A stretch of DNA of 64,000 bases, taken from Gleditsia sinensis (lineage: Eukaryota > Streptophyta > Magnoliopsida > Fabales > Fabaceae). Shown in pieces: positions 53,132 to 63,507 of the stretch (within the stretch, counting starts at the first letter, position 1; each line of letters begins with the position of its first letter). The DNA lies in assembly GCA_037074535.1 (NCBI GenBank), contig CM073465.1, positions 59,055,949 to 59,119,948 of the forward strand, in the 5' to 3' direction. Below the pieces are notes generated by a model. That model worked only from the letters and a program-made list of their open reading frames with translations, was not told the origin of the DNA and did not search any database. A program made the translations under genes and the position numbers.

Positions 53132-54343
53132 ACGGTCCCCCGAGAAACCCTAACGGGCATTTTCGTGCAACCGGATGACCGTCAGGAAAATTCGAGAAAG
53201 CAGAGTGGTTGGGAAGATATACTCGTTAGGAACGCGATGTCGTCTGTCTCGAGTGATTCGGACACGTCGGGGGTCGAATCGCGTTCCTTAAGAACTCCTC
53301 TTCCCAACGACTCCGTTTTTTTTGAAAATTTCGTAGCGGTCATCCGGATGCAACAAAATGCCTGTACGGTCATCTCGGCGGCCCAATTCGACCCCCGGCA
53401 TGTCCAAATCACTCGAAATGGACATCATTGTTCCTAACGATCTTTCCAACGACCCTACGTTTTCGTATTGTCGTTATCGTCATCCATATTCATGAAAGTG
53501 ACCGTTACGGTTTCTCGGCATCTCGATTCGAACCCCGTTATGTCCGTATCACTCGTAATTGATATTATCGCGTTCCTAACGAGTTCATCATTCCAACAAC
53601 TCCGCTTTTTTGACTTTTCGTGACGCTTAGCCAGAAGCACGAAAATGGCCCTTAGGGATTCTCAGCAGCACGATTCGACCGCCGGCATGTCCAAATTACT
53701 CGAAAGGGACGCCATCGCGTTCCTTAAAAGTTTATCTTTCCAACAAATCCGTTTTTTTCGAAATTTCGTGACAGTCATCCAGATGAACGAAAATACCCGT
53801 TAGGGTTTCTCGGCGGCACGATTCAACCCATGGCATGTCTGAATCACTAGACGCGTTCCTAACGAGCTCATCTTCCCAACGACCCGGCTTTACGAATTGC
53901 CGTGACGGTCATCTGGATGCACGAAAATGTTTGTTAGGGTTTCTCAGTGGCCCTATTTGACCACCTGCTTGTTTGAATCACTCGAAATTGACGTCATCGC
54001 GTTCCTAACGAGTTCATCTTTCCAACGACCCCTTTTTATTGAATTTTCGTGACGGTCCTCAGTGTACATGAAAATTCTCGTTAGGGTTTCTCAGCGGCTC
54101 GATTCGACCCCCGATATGTCCGAATCACTCGAAAGGGACGTCATCGGCTTCCTAACCAGTTGAACTTTCCAACAAGCCCGCTTTTTATATTTTCGTGACG
54201 GTCATACGGATGCAGGAAATGCCCGTTAGGGTTTCTCGGCGGCCCTATTCGAACCCCGTTATATCTGAATCACTCGAAACGGACGTCATTGCGTTCCGAA
54301 CGAGTTCTTCTTTTCGACGACCTCGTTTTGTCAAATTTTCGTG

Positions 54344-54739
54344 ACAGTCCGTCGAGAAACCCTAACGACCATTTTTGTGCATCCGGATGACCGTCAGGAA
54401 AATTCGAGAAAGCAGAGTGGTTGGGAAGATAAACTCGTTAGGAACGCGATGTTGTCTGTCTCGAGTGATTCGGACATGTCGAGGGTCGAATCGCGTTCCT
54501 TAAGAACTCCTCTTCCCAACGACTCCGTTTTTTTTGAAAATTTCGTAGCGGTCATCCGGATGGAACAAAATGCCTGTACGGTCTTCTCGGCGGCCCAATT
54601 CGATCCCCGGCATGTCCAAATCCCTCGAAATGGACATCATCGCGTTCCTAACGATCTTTCCAACGACCCTACGTTTTCGTATTGTCGTTATCGTCATCCA
54701 GATGCACGAAGTTGACTATTACGGTTTCTCATTTTCGTG
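54344..54739 (+). repeat. 396-bp HOR variant, third copy
   Basis: Same joint again (CGGTTTCTC joined to ATTTTCGTGACGGTC). It is separated from the second copy by one 1212-bp HOR (53132-54343), so the variant is spreading together with its neighbours. Confidence 0.9.
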
Positions 54740-55503
54740 ACGGTCTGCCGAGAAACCCTAACGGGCATTTTCGTGCATCCGGATGACCGTCAGGAAAATT
54801 CGAGAAAATAGAGTGGTTGGGAAGATAAACTCGTTAGGACCGCCGGCATGTTCGAATTACTCGAAACGGACGCCATCGCGTTCCTTAAAAGTTTATCTTT
54901 CCAACAACTCCGTTTTTTTCGATATATAGGAACGGTCATCCAAATGAACGAAAATGCCCGTTAGGGATTCTCGGCGGCACGATTCAACCCATGGCATGTC
55001 CGAATCACTAGACGCGTTCGTAACGAGCTCATCTTCCCAACGACCCACCCTTTACGAAATGTCGTGACGGTCATCTGGATGCACGAAAATGTTCGTTAGG
55101 GTTTCTCAGCGGCCCTATTTGACCACCTGCTTGTTTGAATCACTCGAAATTGACGTCATCGCGTTCCTAACGAGTTCATCTTTCCAACGACCCTTTTTAT
55201 TGAGTTTTCGTGACGGTCCTCAGTGTACATGAAAATTCTCGTTAGGGTTTCTCGGCGGCTCGATTCGACCCCCGGTATGTCCGAATCACTCGAAAGGGAC
55301 GTCATCGGCTTCCTAACCAGTTGAACTTTCCAACGAGCCCGCTTTTTATAATTTCGTGACGGTCATACGGATGCACAAATGTCCGTTAGGGTTTCTCGGC
55401 GGCCCGATTCGAACCCCGTTATATCTGAATCACTCGAATCGGACGTCATTGCGTTCCAAACGAGTTCTTCTTTTCGACGACCTCGTTTTTTCAAATTTTC
55501 GTC
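54740..55503 (+). repeat. Short HOR, 764 bp (H/C fusion)
   Basis: The inverted part of H is left near 54838 (CTCGTTAGGA) and monomer C is entered at CCGCCGGCATG. Because H is inverted here, the joint cannot be simple in-register exchange and looks like end joining with two or three shared bases. Confidence 0.85.
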
Positions 55504-56719
55504 ACGGTCCGCCGAGAAACCCTAACGGGCATTTTCGTGCATCCGGATGACCGTCAGGAAAATTCGAGAAAGTAAAGTGGTTGGGAAGATAAACTCGTTA
55601 GGAACGCGATGTCGTCTGTCTCGAGTGATTCGGACATGTCGGGGGTCGAATCTCGTTCCTTAAGAACTCCTCTTCCCAACGACTCCGTTTTTTTTGAAAA
55701 TTTCGTAGCGGTCATTCGGATGCAACAAAATGCCTGTATGGTCATCTCGGCGGCCCAATTCGACCCCCGGCATGTCCAAATCACTTGAAATGGACATCAT
55801 CGCATTCCTAACGAGCTTTCCAACGACCCTACATTTTCGTATTGTCGTTATCATCATCCAGATGCACGAAAGTGACCGTTACGGTTTCTCGGCGGCTCGA
55901 TTCGAACCCCGTTATGTCCGTATCACTCGTAATTGACATTATCGCGTTCCAAACGAGTTCGTCATTCCAACAACCTCAATTTTTCGAATTTTTCGTGACG
56001 CTTACCCAGAAGCACGAAAATGCCCCTTAGGGATTCTCAGCAGCTCGATTCGACCACCGGCATGTCCGAGTTACTCGAAACGGACGTCGTCGCGTTCCTT
56101 AAAAGTTTATCTTTCCAACAACTCCGTTTTTTTCAAAATTTTGGGACGGTCATCCAGATGAACGAAAATGCCCGTTAGGGTTTCTCGGCGGCACGATTCA
56201 ACCTATGGCATGTCCGAATCACTAGACGCGTTCCTAACGAGCTCATCTTCCCAACGACCCCGCCTTTACGAATTGCCGTGACGGTCATCTGGATGCACGA
56301 AAATGTTCGTTAGGGTTTCTCAGCGGCCCTATTTGACCACCTGCTTGTTTGAATCACTCGAAATTGACGTCATCGCGTTCCTAACGAGTTCAACCTTCCA
56401 ACGACCCCTTTTTATTGTATTTTCGGGACGGTCCTCAGTGTACACAAAAATTCTCGTTAGGGTTTCTCGGCGGCTCGATTTGACCCCCTGTATGTCCGAA
56501 TCACTCGAAAGGGACGTCATCGGGTTCCTAACCAGTTGAACTTTCCAACGAACCCGCTTTTTATATTTTCGTGAGGGTCATACGGATGCATGAAATGCCC
56601 GTTAGGGTTTCTCGGCGGCCCGATTCGAACCCCGGTATATCGGAATCACTCGAAACGGACGTCATTGCGTTCCGAACGAGTTCTTCTTTTCGACGACCTC
56701 ATTTTGTCAAATTTTCGTG

Positions 56720-57903
56720 ACGGTCCGCAGAGAAACCCTAACAGGCAATTTCGTGCATCAGGATGACCGTCAGGAAAATTTGAAAAAGCAGAGTGGTTTG
56801 GAAGATAAAATCGTTAGGAACACGATGACGTCTGTTTCAAGTGATTCGAACATGTCGGGGGTCGATTCGCGTTCCTTAAGAACTCCTCTTCCCAAGGACT
56901 CCGTTTTTTTTGAAAATTTAGTAGCGGTCATCTTGGCGGCCCAATTCGACCCCCGGCATGTCCAAATCACTCGAAATGGACATCATCGCGTTCCAAACGA
57001 CCTTTCCAACGACCCTACGTTTTTGTATTGTCGTTATCGTCATCCAGATACACGAAAGTGACCGTTACGGTTTCCCGGCAGCTCGATTCGAACCCCGTTA
57101 TGTCCGTATCACTCGTAATTGACATTATCGCGTTCCTAACGAGTTCATCATTCCAACGACCCCGCTTTTTGACTTTTCGTGACGCTTAGCCAGAAGAACG
57201 AAAATGCCCCATAGGTATTCCCAGCAGCTCGATTCAACCACCGGCATGTCCGAATTTCTCGAAACGGACGTCATCGCGTTCCTTAAAAGTTTATCTTTCC
57301 AATAACTCCATTTTTTTCGAAATTTCGTGACGGTCATCCAGATGAACGAAAATGCCCATTAGGGTTTTTTGGCGGCATGATTCAACCCATGGCATGTCCG
57401 AATCACTAGACGCATTCCTAACGAGCTCATCTTCCCAACGACCCCGCCATTACGTATTGCCGTGACAGTCATCTGGATGCACGAAAATGTTCGTTACGGT
57501 TTCTCTGCGGCCCTATTTGACCACCTGCTTGTTTGAATCACTCAAAATTGACGTCATCGCGTTCCTAACGAGTTCATCTTTCCAACGACCCCCTTTTATT
57601 GAATTTTTGTGACGGTCCTAAGTGTACATGAAAATTCTTGTTAGGGTTTCTCGGCGGCTCGATTCGACCCCCGATATGTCCGAATCACTCGAAAGGGACG
57701 TCATCGGGTTCCTAACCAGTTGAACTTTCCAACGAGCCCGCTTTTTATATTTTCGTGACGGTCATACGGATGCACGAAATGCCCGTTAGGGTTTCTCGGC
57801 GGCCCGATTCGAACCCCGTTTTATCAAAATCACTCGAAACGGACGTCATTGCGTTCCGAACGAGTTCTTCTTTTCGACGACCTCGTTTTGTCAAATTTTC
57901 GTG
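56720..57903 (+). repeat. HOR with about 30-bp deletion in monomer A (1184 bp)
   Basis: Near 56932 the sequence goes from GTAGCGGTCATC directly to TTGGCGGCCCAATTCG. The duplicated word GGTCATC, present twice in normal A, explains the loss by slippage between direct repeats. Confidence 0.85.
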
Positions 57904-58908
57904 ACGGTCCGCTGAGAAACCCTAACAGGCATTTTCGTGCATCCGGATGACCGTCAGGAAAATTCGAGAACGTAGAGTGGCTGCGAAGATAAATTCGTTA
58001 GGAACAGGATGACGTCTGTGTCGAGTGATTCGGACATGTCGGGGGTCGAATCACGTTCCTTAAGAACTCCTCTTCGCAACGACTCCGTTTTTTTCGAAAA
58101 TTTCGTAGCGGTCATCCGGATGCAATAAAATGCCTGTACGGTCGTCTCGGCGGCCCAATTCGACCCCCGGCATGTCCAAATCACTCGAAATGGAAATCAT
58201 CGCGTTCCTAACGATCTTTCCAATGACCCAACGTTTTCGTATTGTCGTTATCGTCATCCAGATGCACGAAAGTGACCGTTACGGTTTCTCGGCGGCTCGA
58301 TTCGAACCCGGTTATGTCCGTATCACTCGTAATTGACATTATCGCGTTCCTAACGAGTTCATCATTCCAACGACCCCGCTTTTTCGACTTTTCGTGACGC
58401 TTAGCCCGAAGCACGAAAATGCCGCTTAGGGATTCCCAGCAGCTCGATTCGACCACCGGCATGTCCAAATTTCTTAGAACGGACGTCATCGCGTTCCTTA
58501 AAAGTTTATCGGTCTAACAACTCCGGCATGATTCAACCCATGGCATGTCCGAATCACTAGACGCGTTCCTAACGAGCTCATCTTCCCAACGACCCTGCCT
58601 TTACGAATTGCCGTGACGGTCATTTGGATGCACGAAAATGTTCGTTAGGGTTTCTCAGCGGCCCTATTTTACCACCTGCTTGTTTGAATCAATCGAAATT
58701 GAAGTCATCGCGTTCCTAACAAGTTCATCTTTCCAACGACCCCTTTTTATTAATTTTCGTGACAGTCCTCAGTATAGATGAAAATTCTCGTTAGGGTTTC
58801 TCGGCGGCTCGATTCGACCCTCGGTATATCTGAATCACTCGAAACGGACGTCATTGCGTTCCAAACGAGTTCTTCTTTTCCACGACCTCGTTTTGTCAAA
58901 TTTTCGTG
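57904..58908 (+). repeat. Rearranged HOR, 1005 bp (C/D and F/G joints)
   Basis: Near 58525 the tail of C (AACAACTCCGGC) joins the middle of D (ATGATTCAACCC), an out-of-register joint. Near 58827 F switches in register to G (CCCTCGGTATATCTGAATC). Confidence 0.85.
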
Positions 58909-59975
58909 ACGATCCGGCGAGAAACCCTAACGAGCATTTTCGTGCATCCGGATGACCGTCAGGAAAATTCGAAAACGCAGAGTGGTTGGGAAGATAAACT
59001 CGTTAGGAACGCGGTCACGTCTGTTTCGAGTGATTCGGACATGTCGGGGGTCGAATCGCATTCCTTAAGAACTCCTCTTTCCAACGACTCCGTTTTTTTT
59101 AAAATTTTGTAACGGTCATCCGGATGCAATAAAATGCTTGTACGATCATCTAGGCGGCCCAATTCGACCCACGGCATGTTCAAATCACTCAAAATGGACA
59201 TCATCGCGTTCCTAACGAACTTTCCAACGACCCTACATTTTCGTATTGTCGTGATGGTCATCCGGATGCACGAAAGTGACCATTACGGTTTCTCGACGAC
59301 TCGATTCGAACCCCGTTATGTCCGTATCATTCGTAATTGACATTATCGCGTTCCAAACGAGTTCATCATTCCAACAACCCCACTTTTTCGACTTTTCGTG
59401 ACGCTTAGCCAGAAGCACGAAAATGCCCCTTAGGGATTCTCAGCAGCTCGATTCGACCGCCGACATGTCCGAATTACTCGAAACGGACGCCATCGCGTTG
59501 CTTAAAAGTTTATCCTTCCAACAACTCCATTTTTTTTGAAATTTCGTGACGGTCAGCCAGATGAACAAAAATGCCCGTTAGGGTTTCTCGGCGGCACGAT
59601 TCAACCCATGGCATGTCCGAATCACTAGACGCGTTCCTAACGAGCTCATATTCCCAACGACCCCGCCTTTACGAATTGTCGTGACGGTCATCTGGATGCA
59701 CGAAAATGTTCGTTAGGGTTTCTCAGCGGCCCTATTTGACCACCTGCTTGTTTGAATCACTCAAAAGGGACGTCATCGGGTTCCTAACCAGTTGAACTTT
59801 CCAACGAGCCCGCTTTTTATATTTTCGTGACGGTCATACGGATGCACGAAATGCCCGTTAGGGTTTCTCGGCGGCCCGATTCGAACCCCGTTATACCTGT
59901 ATCACTCGAAACGGACGTCATTGCGTTCCGAACGAGTTCTTCTTTTCGACGACCTCGTTTTGTCAAATTTTCGTG
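58909..59975 (+). repeat. Rearranged HOR, 1067 bp (E/F joint)
   Basis: Monomer E switches to F near 59762 (TTTGAATCACTC joined to AAAAGGGACGTCATC), in register, deleting the equivalent of one monomer. Confidence 0.87.
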
Positions 59976-61189
59976 ACGGTCCGCCGAGAAACCCTAACGT
60001 GCATTTTTGTGCATCCGGATGACCGTCAGGAAAATTCGAAAAAGCAGAGTGGTTGGGAAGATAAACTCGTTAGGAACGCGATGACGTCTATTTCAAGTGA
60101 TTCGGATATGTCGGGGGTCGAATCGCGTTCCTTAAGAACTCCTCTTTCCAACGACTCCGTTTTTTGAAAATTTCGTAACGGTCATCTGGATGAAATAAAA
60201 TTCCTGTACGGTCATCTCGACGGCTCAATTCGACCCCCGGCATGTCCAAATCAATCAAAATGGACATCATCGTGTTCCTAACGAACTTTCCAACGACCCT
60301 ACGTTTTCGTATTGTCGTGATGGTCATCTAGATGCACGAAATTGACCGTTACGGTTTCTCGGCGGCTCCATTCGAATCCCGTTATGTCCGTATTACTCGT
60401 AATTGACATTATCGCGTTCCTAACGAGTTCATCATTCCAACGACCCCAAATTTTTGAATTTTCGTGACGCTTAGCCAAAAGCACGAAAATGCCCCTTAGG
60501 TTTTCTCAGTAGCTCGATTCGACCCCCGGCATGTCCAAATTACTCGAAACGGACGTCATCGCGTTCTATAAAATTATATCTTTCGAACAACTCTATTTTT
60601 TTTTGAAATTTTGTGACGGTCATCCAGATGAATGAAAATGCCCGTTAGGGTTTCTCGGCGGCACGATTCAACCCATGGCATGTCCGAATCACTAGACGTG
60701 TTCCAAACGAACTCATCTTCCCTTCCACCCCGCTTTTATGAATTGTCATGACGGTCATCTGGATGCACGAAAATGTTCGTCAGGGTTTCTCAGCGGCCCT
60801 ATTTGATCACCTTCTTGTTTGAATCACTCGAAATTGACGTCATCGCGTTCCTAACGAGTTCATCTTTTCAACGACCCCTTTTTATTGAATTTTCGTGACG
60901 GTCCTCAGTATACACGAAAATTCTCGTTAGGGTTTCTCGGCAGCTCGATTCGACCCCCGGTATATCCGAATCACTCGAAAGGGAGGTCATCGGGTTCCTA
61001 ACTGGTTGAACTTTCCAACGACCCTGCTTTTTATATTTTCTTGACAGTCATACGGATGCACGAAATGCTCGTTAGGGTTTCTCAGCGGCCCGATTCGATC
61101 CCCGATATAGCTGAATCACTCGAAACTGACGTCATTGCGTTCTGAACGAGTTCTTCTTTTCGACTACCTCGTTTTGTCAAATTTTCGTG

Positions 61190-61463
61190 AAGGTCCGCCG
61201 AGAAACTTTAACGGGCATTTTCGTGCATCCGGATGACTGTTAGGAAAATTTGAAAAAGCAGAGTGGTTGGGAAGATAAACTCGTTAGGAACGCGATGACG
61301 TCTGTTTCGAGTGATTCAGACATGTCGGGGGTCGAATCGCGTTCCTTAAGAACTCCTCTTTCCAACGACTCCGTTTTTTAGAAAATTTCGTAACGGTCAT
61401 CCGGATGCAATGAAATGCCTGTTCCGTCATCTCGGCGGCCCAATTCGACCCCCATCATGTCGG
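61190..61463 (+). repeat. Terminal HOR fragment (H and part of A)
   Basis: The last recognisable H is followed by monomer A as far as CAATTCGACCCCCATCATGT. The sequence then changes to the divergent monomer type at GGCACGATTCCATCG. This is the edge of the higher-order array within the window. Confidence 0.85.
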
Positions 61464-61610
61464 CACGATTCCATCGCCGGCAACTCGGAATCTCGCGAAA
61501 CGAACTTTATATAGTTTCTAATGAGTTCTTCATTACAACGACACAAGTTTCTTATATTTTCCTCACCGTCATCCGGATGCTCGAAAATTGCTAGTAGGGT
61601 TTCTCGAGGC
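61464..61610 (+). repeat. Divergent 147-bp satellite monomer 1
   Basis: Starts CACGATTCCATCGCCGG and reads GGAATCTCGCGAAAC, TTTCTAATGAGTTC and CACCGTCATCCGGATGC. It aligns along its length with the HOR monomers (CGATTC, CTCG, GAGTTC, CGTCATCCGGATGC and TAGGGTTTCTCG landmarks) but matches none of types A-G. Confidence 0.88.
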
Positions 61611-61757
61611 CACGATTCCATCGCCGGCAACTCGGAATCTCGCGAAAGGTGCTTTATAGAGTTTCTAATGAGTTCTTCATCACAACGACACGAGTTTCTC
61701 GCATTTTTCTCACCGTCATCCGGATGCACGAAAATGGCCCGTAGGGTTTCTCGACTG
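61611..61757 (+). repeat. Divergent 147-bp satellite monomer 2
   Basis: Begins exactly 147 bp after monomer 1 and is much closer to it than to any HOR monomer. This is a plain monomeric tandem arrangement rather than an HOR. Confidence 0.9.
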
Positions 61758-61844
61758 CACGATTCCATCGCTGGCAACACGGAATCTCGCGAAATGAACT
61801 TTTAAGAGTTTCTAATGAGTTGTTCATTACAACGACACGAGTTT
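61758..61844 (+). repeat. Divergent monomer 3, interrupted by LTR retrotransposon
   Basis: Begins exactly 147 bp after monomer 2 and breaks off after ACGACACGAGTTT, where the LTR starts. In monomer 2 the same stretch continues CTCGCATTTTTC, so the insertion point is inside a monomer and the array should resume on the far side of the element. Confidence 0.88.
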
Positions 61845-61845
61845 T

Positions 61846-61986
61846 GATGGAGATCAAGGTGCTGTCAAAACTACTATAAACCGTTCCCAAGATCCTTTGC
61901 AAGGGATAGGCGGTGCAATGATTAGGAGCAGGGTGAAGCTGGTCAAAGAAGCTTTACTGGGCTTGATCTTGGATGTGCAAGCTTAA
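61846..61986 (+). pseudogene. Gag-pol C-terminal-like tail inside the 5' LTR
   Basis: From the second base of the LTR a frame of 46 codons runs to a TAA at 61984. It contains a GGAMIRSRVKLVKEAL stretch resembling the GPMTRARAKxxKEAL-like tail common at the C-terminus of plant Ty3/gypsy polyproteins. In a 5' LTR this has no start and is not translated as such. In the 3' LTR it would finish the pol frame. The alternative, a tandem element whose pol end precedes the LTR, is less likely because TGATG...CATCA ends enclose the peptide. Confidence 0.65.
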
Positions 61987-62346
61987 GAGGAAGTTGTTGG
62001 GCCAAGTCTAGACATCAAGTGGGCCACACTTTGCAGCCTTGAGGATTGCATTAAAGAGGGCAATTCGGGGGCCCAATAAAGTTTGTTGGATCTTGAAGAT
62101 AACTAGCTCAAATCTGCATTGATTTAAAGATGTATTATGGGCTTTAGTTTAAATGTTTTGTTTTGGATATTATTAGTATTTGAGCCCATTCTTTATGGAG
62201 CCCAAATAGTAGTTTAATTATGGGTTTGTTTTTTATTAGTTTAGTTGAGCCAGATAACTAATGTTATTTGGGCCATATTTTTATTAGAAGTCCAATTAGG
62301 AGTTTAAGGCCTTTTGGCTTTCCTATTAGGGTTAGGTTTGATTGTC

Positions 62347-62354
62347 TATTTAAG
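62347..62354 (+). promoter_or_regulatory. TATA-like element of the 5' LTR
   Basis: TATTTAAG lies 50 bp upstream of an AATAAA motif and about 210 bp before the LTR end, a plausible U3/R arrangement. The match is by motif only. Confidence 0.4.
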
Positions 62355-62566
62355 AGTTCTTTAATTCATGTATTAAAAAAATAGATTTTGATGATTAATA
62401 AAGATTGAGTTTTCTCCTAAAATGAGATCTTCCCTTAGTTCTTGAGCAAAGAACTGAATCCGATCTTATCGAGGCAACTCGTGACGATCAAACATCCGTT
62501 GAATTTTCAAGACGATCCTTGCTTTCACCAAACACTCCGTTTCTTCGTTAAAAGGAACGCATCATT

Positions 62567-62578
62567 TGGTATCAGAGC
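62567..62578 (+). other. Primer-binding site (initiator tRNA-Met type)
   Basis: TGGTATCAGAGC is complementary to the last 12 bases of plant initiator-methionine tRNA (including CCA) and starts two bases after the LTR. The match ends there, since the next bases are TTTGG where a full tRNA complement would read AAGG. It fixes the element as plus-oriented. Confidence 0.9.
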
Positions 62579-62758
62579 TTTGGCTCCTTAAGATTTGGTT
62601 CGTGTCCTATCTTTTTTTTCTATTTTCTAGAGTCTTTCTTCTTCTTCTACCTTTCTTTAGGTCAAATTAGAGTTCTAGTAGAGTTAATGTTCTTCTAGTT
62701 CTTTTAGAAAAAAAATAGAGTTATAGTTCTAGTCAATTTTCTTTTCCTACTTATATTC
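62579..62758 (+). other. Retrotransposon leader, first part
   Basis: A T-rich, low-complexity stretch between the PBS and the nested insertion, with CTTCTTCTTCTACC and TTCTAGT tracts. No open frame or recognisable motif is seen. The leader resumes after the insertion at 63509. Confidence 0.6.
62754..62758. repeat. TSD of nested solo LTR, left (TATTC)
   Basis: TATTC precedes the TG terminus at 62759 and is repeated exactly at 63509-63513. Confidence 0.88.
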
Positions 62759-63170
62759 TGATGTGGGGTAAGCCACAAATTCTCGATCTAGACACCAAAC
62801 CTTGACACAACTCAAAGAAGACAACAATGGAGGTTAAATCTGAAAATAGAAGAAAACAGAAATAAAAGAAATAGAAGTAGAACCAATTCACACAATGGAA
62901 CAACCCTTGTTCTATGAATCAAGAACTGAACCAAATGATGAAGAAACCCTACCAGTACAACCTTACACAATGGCCATGGCAGCCAAGCACAAGGAGGAGG
63001 CTTATGGAGGCTTGAGAACACCAATCTCTAGGGAGATTGACACACACAAGAACAACTAAGCAAGATCAATTAGCAATGCTCTCTTATCTCAAAAGAACTC
63101 TTTTGATAGAAGGGAAAATAAGTTTCTGAGTTACAAAATGTCTAATCTGCTAAAAACACACTAAGGAGGG

Positions 63171-63178
63171 CTTTTATA
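63171..63178 (-). promoter_or_regulatory. TATA box of nested solo LTR
   Basis: The minus strand reads TATAAAAG about 330 bp into the LTR, followed by CCCTCCTTAGTG. The position suits a U3 promoter. Activity is unknown. Confidence 0.5.
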
Positions 63179-63279
63179 GTCCTAGTGCTGGCCTCCCTTT
63201 ATAAAAAATGAAATACTAAAAATTAAATATGGAAATTGTCTTAAAACAGAAAAGACTACAAGCAAAACGTCCAATCACT

Positions 63280-63507
63280 TCATGGAGTCTTCTCTTCACC
63301 CCTAGGGTCTTCATGAGCTGCAATGGCCACCATTGACTTGATGGACAGATCCTTGATAGATGGCTCGAAGAAGGCTGTTAACATGGAAGGCTCCTTGGAC
63401 AAGAAGAAGGTCATCACCTTGTCCAATTTTTGTTGGATCTCCTTAGCCCTTGCCTTAGTGATAGGACCTTCAAATGTAGGAACTTGAGGTGTAGGTGATC
63501 CCTCATC
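63280..63507 (-). pseudogene. Gag-pol C-terminal-like tail inside the nested solo LTR
   Basis: Reading the minus strand from the second base of the LTR gives 75 codons and a TGA. Near codons 14-22 it reads GPITKARAK, followed by EIQQKLDKV, close to the GPxTRARAK tail of plant Ty3/gypsy polyproteins. The frame starts at the same LTR base as the tail in the host LTR. With no start codon or upstream pol it is a remnant. Confidence 0.72.

Larger units (their letters stand above)
41596..61463. repeat. Satellite HOR array, block 3 (degrading to the right)
   Basis: H units start at 42480, 43694, 44910, 46274, 47489, 47885, 49097, 50311, 51525, 52736, 53132, 54344, 54740, 55504, 56720, 57904, 58909, 59976 and 61190. 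About half of these copies are non-canonical in length, in contrast to block 1. The last copy stops within monomer A near 61460, where it joins divergent 147-bp monomers. Confidence 0.95.
61845..62564 (+). mobile_element. 5' LTR (720 bp)
   Basis: Begins TGATGGAGATC and ends GAACGCATCA, with TGATG/CATCA inverted ends. The 3' end is fixed by the PBS two bases later and the 5' end by the break in the satellite monomer. The first 141 bases hold an open frame resembling the C-terminal tail of gag-pol. A TATA-like TATTTAAG (62347-62354) and an AATAAA (62397-62402) lie in the last third. Confidence 0.85.

Noticed and set aside
958..61400. Recurrent open frames of 60-167 codons on both strands (for example the roughly 124-codon plus-strand frame across H and A)
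   Set aside because: They recur at the 1215-bp period with opposite-strand frames over the same bases, are cut by indels in many copies, many start at GTG without ATG, and they show no recognisable domain. They reflect stop-poor satellite sequence, not genes.
1..61463. CRISPR array
   Set aside because: The repeats are about 145 bp, contiguous and without unique spacers, in a plant-like context with LTR retrotransposons.
1..61463. Ribosomal DNA intergenic spacer repeats
   Set aside because: No 18S, 5.8S, 25S or 5S rRNA sequence is recognisable anywhere in the window.
61845..62564. Tandem head-to-tail retrotransposon (pol end, LTR, then PBS of the next copy)
   Set aside because: The pol-tail-like peptide lies inside TGATG...CATCA boundaries that also mark the break in the satellite monomer, and the nested LTR has the same arrangement. 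A single 5' LTR explains the order more simply.
62812..63024. 70-codon minus-strand hydrophobic frame in the nested LTR
   Set aside because: It is leucine- and phenylalanine-rich because of A/G-rich sequence read in reverse, lies downstream of the pol-tail stop, and has no recognisable family.
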